DNA of 34,968 nucleotides from Candidatus Poribacteria bacterium. GTDB lineage: Bacteria; Poribacteria; WGA-4E; WGA-3G. Location of the stretch: assembly GCA_028824125.1 (NCBI GenBank), contig JAPPES010000098.1, forward strand, positions 1 to 34,968. Direction: 5' to 3'. The notes under the pieces are model-generated. The model saw only the letters and a program-made list of their open reading frames with translations. It did not search any database and was not told the DNA's origin. This document shows positions 31,116 through 34,968 of this stretch, one piece after another (position 1 is the first letter of the stretch; each line of letters starts with the position of its first letter). A program made the position numbers and the translations under genes.

Positions 31116-33029
31116 TTACCCCGGTAAAGCATTCTGATAATTGACGCTAGTAAACATCCCAAGTATCATCCACAAACCAACGATACCGAATTCACCAACG
31201 ATCAATCCCATGAACAACGGACGGAACCTTCTATAATATCCGATACCGCCCGATTTCAGCACCAAAAACTTCAAAAACCAACCGATAAATATACATGACC
31301 AAAGGAAATAAGATGAGTAAACTGCCCCCATCACATACCCAATCGGGTGAAGTTGCCACCACATAAATTGACGTTGCATGATGAGTAGAAAAGATGTGAT
31401 GCCGACTCCTAAAATCATACTGTATGTTTCCCCCAATTTCGCATCTCTCGGATATTGAATTAGTGAAACGATATGATTGAAGTATCTCGGTGCTCCGATG
31501 AAGGGACCGCGTTGCAGATTTAAACCGCCTTTTTCATAAATCAGAGGTAACGATGCCGCGTAGGAAACACCGATAGCAACAACAATGGCGAGTGCCATTG
31601 CCCACAGCACTTTTCTCCGATTTAATCGGAGTGGGTCTGCCGCTTTAAACCCGTGCAGGACGCTCGGCATCAAAATGCCGCCCCAGTCACGCATCATGAC
31701 TCGCTGAAACCCTAAGAGTGCCAGACTGTTTGCATTGATGATTCTTGAACCCGTAACAATCTCAAAATATTCTATAGGGTACATCGGTGCCTGAATCAGC
31801 AACATTCCTCCGTTGACAACCATCCACGACAGCGCGGTAGAGGTAATCAAGAACAGTGTGATAATGCTACAAGCAACCCAAAACGACATCCCAGCATAAG
31901 CGCAAAGTCCAGCAAGTAGGAGAAAACTAAAAATCGCTCCAAGAACAGCCCATCTATATGATAAAACTTCATCTGAGTCGTCTATCTTTGTAGTGGCAGT
32001 GGACTGTGAGAATGTTCTCTTTAGGATGTCCTTGATATGTGCACGACTGTTGATGAGAAAAGCGAGAACCATCACCACATAAGCAGCCATTGTCTGTCCT
32101 CTTGCACAGATCCACGGACTGATAGGGATAGCAAAGGCATTGATAATGATGTACTGTAGCTTGAAAAATAGAAAGAAAAACCAGCAGCTAAACGACACCT
32201 CCATCGCGAGAAAATAGGTTATACCGATAACGGAGAAATACAGAAAGAACCGAAATTGGGGCCACCATCTCATCACGATCCACGGGCGTTCCGTGAATGG
32301 CGTGGAAAGGTCGTACCGATTCGGAATGGAGGGCAGCGCGGGAAAATACTCGTGCAGTCCATTGAGCAGATGAAACGCAGCGGCAATCCCGAATCCTATC
32401 CATACGAATCGATTCCTGAAAAGACCGCCCACACCGCTGCGCGTTGAGGTTTGCTGAACCATCTCTACTGGAACAGTAACGAGCGGGAATATAAACCGTT
32501 CCCGTTCAACCCACTGTTTTCGCAAGACAATTGACACACAGATTATTACACAGTAGAGCAGGAGAATGAAAACTGTCCAGACGAAAATCGGTTTTAACCA
32601 AAGTACCCACGGAACAACCGATTCTCCCTCATAAAAATTAGTAACAGCATGTTTATCCCATACAATTAACCATTCGGGAAAGTGGGGGTGAAGCGTTTCT
32701 GCCCATTCATTTTCAGGTGTGGCAAAATAGACCGGTGCCGCCAAATAGGGCAGTAAAAAACCCATCATCCCTTTTGATGGAATCGCTGAACTTATCCCCA
32801 TCATTACCCAAATGACTATCAATTCTGCGGGATTTAGTGTTGCGCGAGGAAATACCCTCTTTAAAATGGGGTTGATGACAAGCGTAAGAAAAATCAGTGT
32901 AAATACTGCACCTAAAGGGAAGTGATTTCCAGCGATGTCTGTTCCTTGGAGGTAATAGTCGTTATAAGGCGTAATTGCAGTCTGTACAACGACAAGTGCT
33001 AAACCGAGTAGGAGTGCTCTTACGGTCAT
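31116..33029 (-). CDS. DUF6785/OPT-like polytopic membrane protein
   Basis: A 637-residue protein with roughly 12-14 hydrophobic segments. Family-like features are the N-terminal ALLLGLALVVVQTAITPYND, then LNPAELIVIWVMMGISSAIP, and the loop KQWVERERFIFPLVTVPVEM, which from memory belong to the DUF6784/DUF6785 group distantly related to oligopeptide transporters. GGTGG lies upstream of the ATG. It is downstream of, and on the same strand as, the sulfatase, but the 192-bp gap contains a MITE. Transport of an unknown solute is plausible; no substrate evidence. Confidence 0.8.
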   Translation of the reverse strand: MTVRALLLGLALVVVQTAITPYNDYYLQGTDIAGNHFPLGAVFTLIFLTLVINPILKRVFPRATLNPAELIVIWVMMGISSAIPSKGMMGFLLPYLAAPVYFATPENEWAETLHPHFPEWLIVWDKHAVTNFYEGESVVPWVLWLKPIFVWTVFILLLYCVIICVSIVLRKQWVERERFIFPLVTVPVEMVQQTSTRSGVGGLFRNRFVWIGFGIAAAFHLLNGLHEYFPALPSIPNRYDLSTPFTERPWIVMRWWPQFRFFLYFSVIGITYFLAMEVSFSCWFFFLFFKLQYIIINAFAIPISPWICARGQTMAAYVVMVLAFLINSRAHIKDILKRTFSQSTATTKIDDSDEVLSYRWAVLGAIFSFLLLAGLCAYAGMSFWVACSIITLFLITSTALSWMVVNGGMLLIQAPMYPIEYFEIVTGSRIINANSLALLGFQRVMMRDWGGILMPSVLHGFKAADPLRLNRRKVLWAMALAIVVAIGVSYAASLPLIYEKGGLNLQRGPFIGAPRYFNHIVSLIQYPRDAKLGETYSMILGVGITSFLLIMQRQFMWWQLHPIGYVMGAVYSSYFLWSCIFIGWFLKFLVLKSGGIGYYRRFRPLFMGLIVGEFGIVGLWMILGMFTSVNYQNALPG

Positions 33030-33064
33030 CTATTTTCCACCTTGCTTTAGCACATGATTTTAAG

Positions 33065-33182
33065 CAGGACTTACGCAGTTTCTCTTAAAGTCCCACTGAT
33101 AAGGGGATTTAGGGGTTAGATAACTGAAATAATGAATTTTTAACCCCTACCCCCCTTATCAAGGGGGAATGCGTAAGTCCTG
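33065..33182. mobile_element. 118-bp MITE with 13-bp TIRs and 7-bp target duplication
   Basis: The ends CAGGACTTACGCA (33065-33077) and TGCGTAAGTCCTG (33170-33182) are perfect inverted repeats. The interior is also nearly palindromic (GATAAGGGG and AGGGGTTA on both arms). TTTTAAG flanks it at 33058-33064 and 33183-33189. The CAGGACTTACGCA end is, from memory, widespread in cyanobacterial small elements. No coding capacity. Confidence 0.88.
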
Positions 33183-33221
33183 TTTTAAGAAACATCTCAA
33201 AAATTGAGAACAGATAACGCA

Positions 33222-34682
33222 CTAATGGGAAGCAACCCTTGGTACCATTCGCGGGTGTGCATAGACGGTAGCATCAAAACTTTTTTGCATGAGTTCCCAC
33301 TTAATATCTTGAAAATCCGCATGTTCGGAGAGATCGTTGTGTTCCCACGGATCATTGTTGAGGTCATACAGTTCGCAAATATTCTTTTGATGGTACACAA
33401 CCAGCTTCCAACGTCTGTCCCGATACATTGTAGCATGTGTCTGATCAGCGGTTGCGAGTGCGCCGAAAAATTCACATCGGGCTGCTTCTCTATGTTCATA
33501 AGCATAAACACCACCGCGTAATAATTGGATAAGCGATTTACCCTGAACATAGTAAGGTATCTCCATATCTAATATATCGTATAGTGTGGGAACAATATCA
33601 ACCAATTCAACAAGATCATGGCTATAAACACACTGCAGGAAGTGTGTTGGCCATGAAATAAAAAGTGGTACCCGTGTCAATCCCTCGTAAAAACGACACC
33701 CTTTATATAACAACCCGTGGTCTCCAAGTGATTCCCCATGGTCGGAAGTGAAGATAACGATAGTGTTATCACGAAGTCCCTCAGCCTCAAGATAGTCAAG
33801 TATACGTCCAAATTCATGGTCAACCTGTTCAATCATGGCATAATAAGACGCTTGGACCTGTTTGCCGTCAAATTCTGAAGGGTGTTTTGCCTTCGATTGA
33901 AAATCGATGCCTGCGTCAGTCAATTTTGCCTGAAAATCGATGTCGCTTTCTTGAAAGTAAGGACCGGGCAGCGTTTCTGGGTCATACCGCCGATAATACT
34001 CCCAAGGTGCGTCAAAACCTGGATGGGGGTCGAATGGATTAATATTTAACATCCACGGTTGATCTTTTCGTCGATTTTTGTTGATAAACTCGATTGTCTT
34101 TTCGGTGCACCAATAAGTCTGATGGAGATGGGGTGGGATGTTGTCACAATCCGGTGTCGGTTCAGGAAATTGTCCGGTATCTTTCTTCGGTTTTTGGACG
34201 ACTACTCGTTGTCGCAAGAGCTCACCAAGGTCCTCACCTTGTTCACGTAGCCAATCGGCATATTCGTGTCCGAATGCGTTCGGTTTTCCGTGGTCATGGC
34301 TATATTGGAAGTAGCGGTAGCCATCATTTACACGGTTTTCTTGTCCATCAAACGCACTTGCAAGATGGAGTTTACCAATCAAACCACAATCATAGCCCTC
34401 TTGTGCAAGAACATGAGAGATCAGCCGATCTTCGTAATATTGGGGAAAAACAGGGTTGCCGTTGCCAGTGACGCTTATGGCGGAGGGATACATGCCTGTC
34501 ATAAAACTTGCACGAGACGGCGTACAAATCGGAGATTGGCAATAGGCGTTGGTAAATGAGACAGATTGTCGGACAAATTCATTGAGTCTGGGTGTGCGGA
34601 TATGTGGATTGCCTAACGCTCCGATAGTGTCGAAACGTTGTTGGTCTGTGCAGTACCATAGGATATTTGGACGTTTTTCCAT
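33222..34682 (-). CDS. Type I sulfatase (formylglycine-dependent)
   Basis: A 486-residue sulfatase that hydrolyses sulfate esters. The signature CTPSRASFMTG carries C53, which an anaerobic or FGE-type maturase would convert to formylglycine. NILWYCTDQQRFD near the N-terminus provides metal ligands (the usual first Asp pair is partly changed). FTSDHGESLGDHGLLYKG holds the second metal-binding Asp-His pair. No signal peptide is visible, so it may act in the cytoplasm on imported sugars. AAGGAG precedes the ATG. The DUF6785-like gene follows after a MITE. No maturase gene is in the window. Confidence 0.93.
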   Translation of the reverse strand: MEKRPNILWYCTDQQRFDTIGALGNPHIRTPRLNEFVRQSVSFTNAYCQSPICTPSRASFMTGMYPSAISVTGNGNPVFPQYYEDRLISHVLAQEGYDCGLIGKLHLASAFDGQENRVNDGYRYFQYSHDHGKPNAFGHEYADWLREQGEDLGELLRQRVVVQKPKKDTGQFPEPTPDCDNIPPHLHQTYWCTEKTIEFINKNRRKDQPWMLNINPFDPHPGFDAPWEYYRRYDPETLPGPYFQESDIDFQAKLTDAGIDFQSKAKHPSEFDGKQVQASYYAMIEQVDHEFGRILDYLEAEGLRDNTIVIFTSDHGESLGDHGLLYKGCRFYEGLTRVPLFISWPTHFLQCVYSHDLVELVDIVPTLYDILDMEIPYYVQGKSLIQLLRGGVYAYEHREAARCEFFGALATADQTHATMYRDRRWKLVVYHQKNICELYDLNNDPWEHNDLSEHADFQDIKWELMQKSFDATVYAHPRMVPRVASH

Positions 34683-34933
34683 TATTACTCCTTTTTCGGT
34701 TTTTTGGCTACAGTGTTATTGGGTTTAACAGGTAAGCGTGTTTGTCAACTATTTTATCAAATCTTTCACTTTTGAGTAAGGAAAATTTACGGTTCCTAAT
34801 TTAGATTTGAAGAATGGTAATAATGTTGGTATACTATAATAAAACCTGTAATTAATGAGACACTTCTGTAACGCAAACTTTATTGTCTCATCGGCACAAA
34901 CTAAATGAAGTTGAAGTTATTAATTCGGTAATT

Positions 34934-34957
34934 TGGCGAGGTTAGGAAACCTCGCCA
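34934..34957. repeat. GGTTAGGAAACC hairpin repeat
   Basis: TGGCGAGGTT and AACCTCGCCA form a perfect 10-bp stem around AGGA. It shares the 12-nt core with 12953-12964. The rest of 34683-34968 holds no gene that I can see. Confidence 0.65.
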
Positions 34958-34968
34958 GCAGCAGGTGT

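Noticed and set aside
34735-34760. TTGACA-like box upstream of the sulfatase
   Set aside because: No -10 element at suitable spacing on the same strand.

Overview
The window looks like a chromosomal segment of an uncultured Gram-negative-type bacterium, most likely a Candidatus Poribacteria-like lineage. That placement is an inference from gene content I associate with the group: a phytanoyl-CoA dioxygenase-family protein, a formylglycine sulfatase, a CehA/McbA metallohydrolase, a DUF6785-type membrane protein, several Gfo/Idh/MocA dehydrogenases and many WD40, NHL and LVIVD propeller proteins. A TonB-dependent receptor and several lipoproteins indicate an outer membrane. Most genes are on the minus strand.

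Layout. At 1-3258 there is a truncated DUF4011 helicase remnant, a SAM methyltransferase overlapping an aldo/keto-reductase-like gene by 83 nt, and an LVIVD-propeller lipoprotein. At 3259-4051 lies a repeat-rich stretch with a possible sigma-54 promoter, then a frameshifted cyclase-family pseudogene. At 4116-8677 are an EamA transporter (+) and a CehA/McbA metallohydrolase followed by an MDR dehydrogenase (-). At 8690-11544 is an accessory island: a 130-bp MITE with a perfect 10-bp target duplication splits a small ORF, followed by an orphan lipoprotein, a small membrane protein, a HicBA toxin-antitoxin pair and hairpin repeats. At 11545-15992 are two Gfo/Idh/MocA dehydrogenases, an orphan MNT nucleotidyltransferase, a HicB-like protein, an ABC ATPase with altered catalytic loops, and a PhyH-family dioxygenase.

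At 16179-18603 a TonB-dependent receptor sits behind a good sigma-54-type promoter. At 18644-27214, seven minus-strand genes form one apparent operon: six membrane-anchored WD40 proteins in tandem, four of the junctions overlapping by exactly 11 nt and one by 4 nt, with coaD last. The final WD40 protein has an extra C-terminal domain that looks like a metalloprotease whose zinc motif has decayed. This cluster is the most unusual system in the window.

At 27507-30539 a GNAT acetyltransferase lies behind an NHL-propeller protein with a probable C-terminal outer-membrane barrel. Two tRNAs (Phe-GAA, Thr-CGT) follow on the plus strand. At 31116-34682 are a DUF6785-like polytopic membrane protein and a sulfatase, separated by a second MITE (118 bp, 7-bp target duplication). 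The window ends in a hairpin repeat.

Functional reading (inference): the sulfatase, dehydrogenases, metallohydrolase, TonB receptor and EamA transporter fit scavenging of sulfated or modified carbohydrates. The propeller proteins look like cell-envelope scaffolds. Short palindromic repeats and two MITEs show recent small-element activity.
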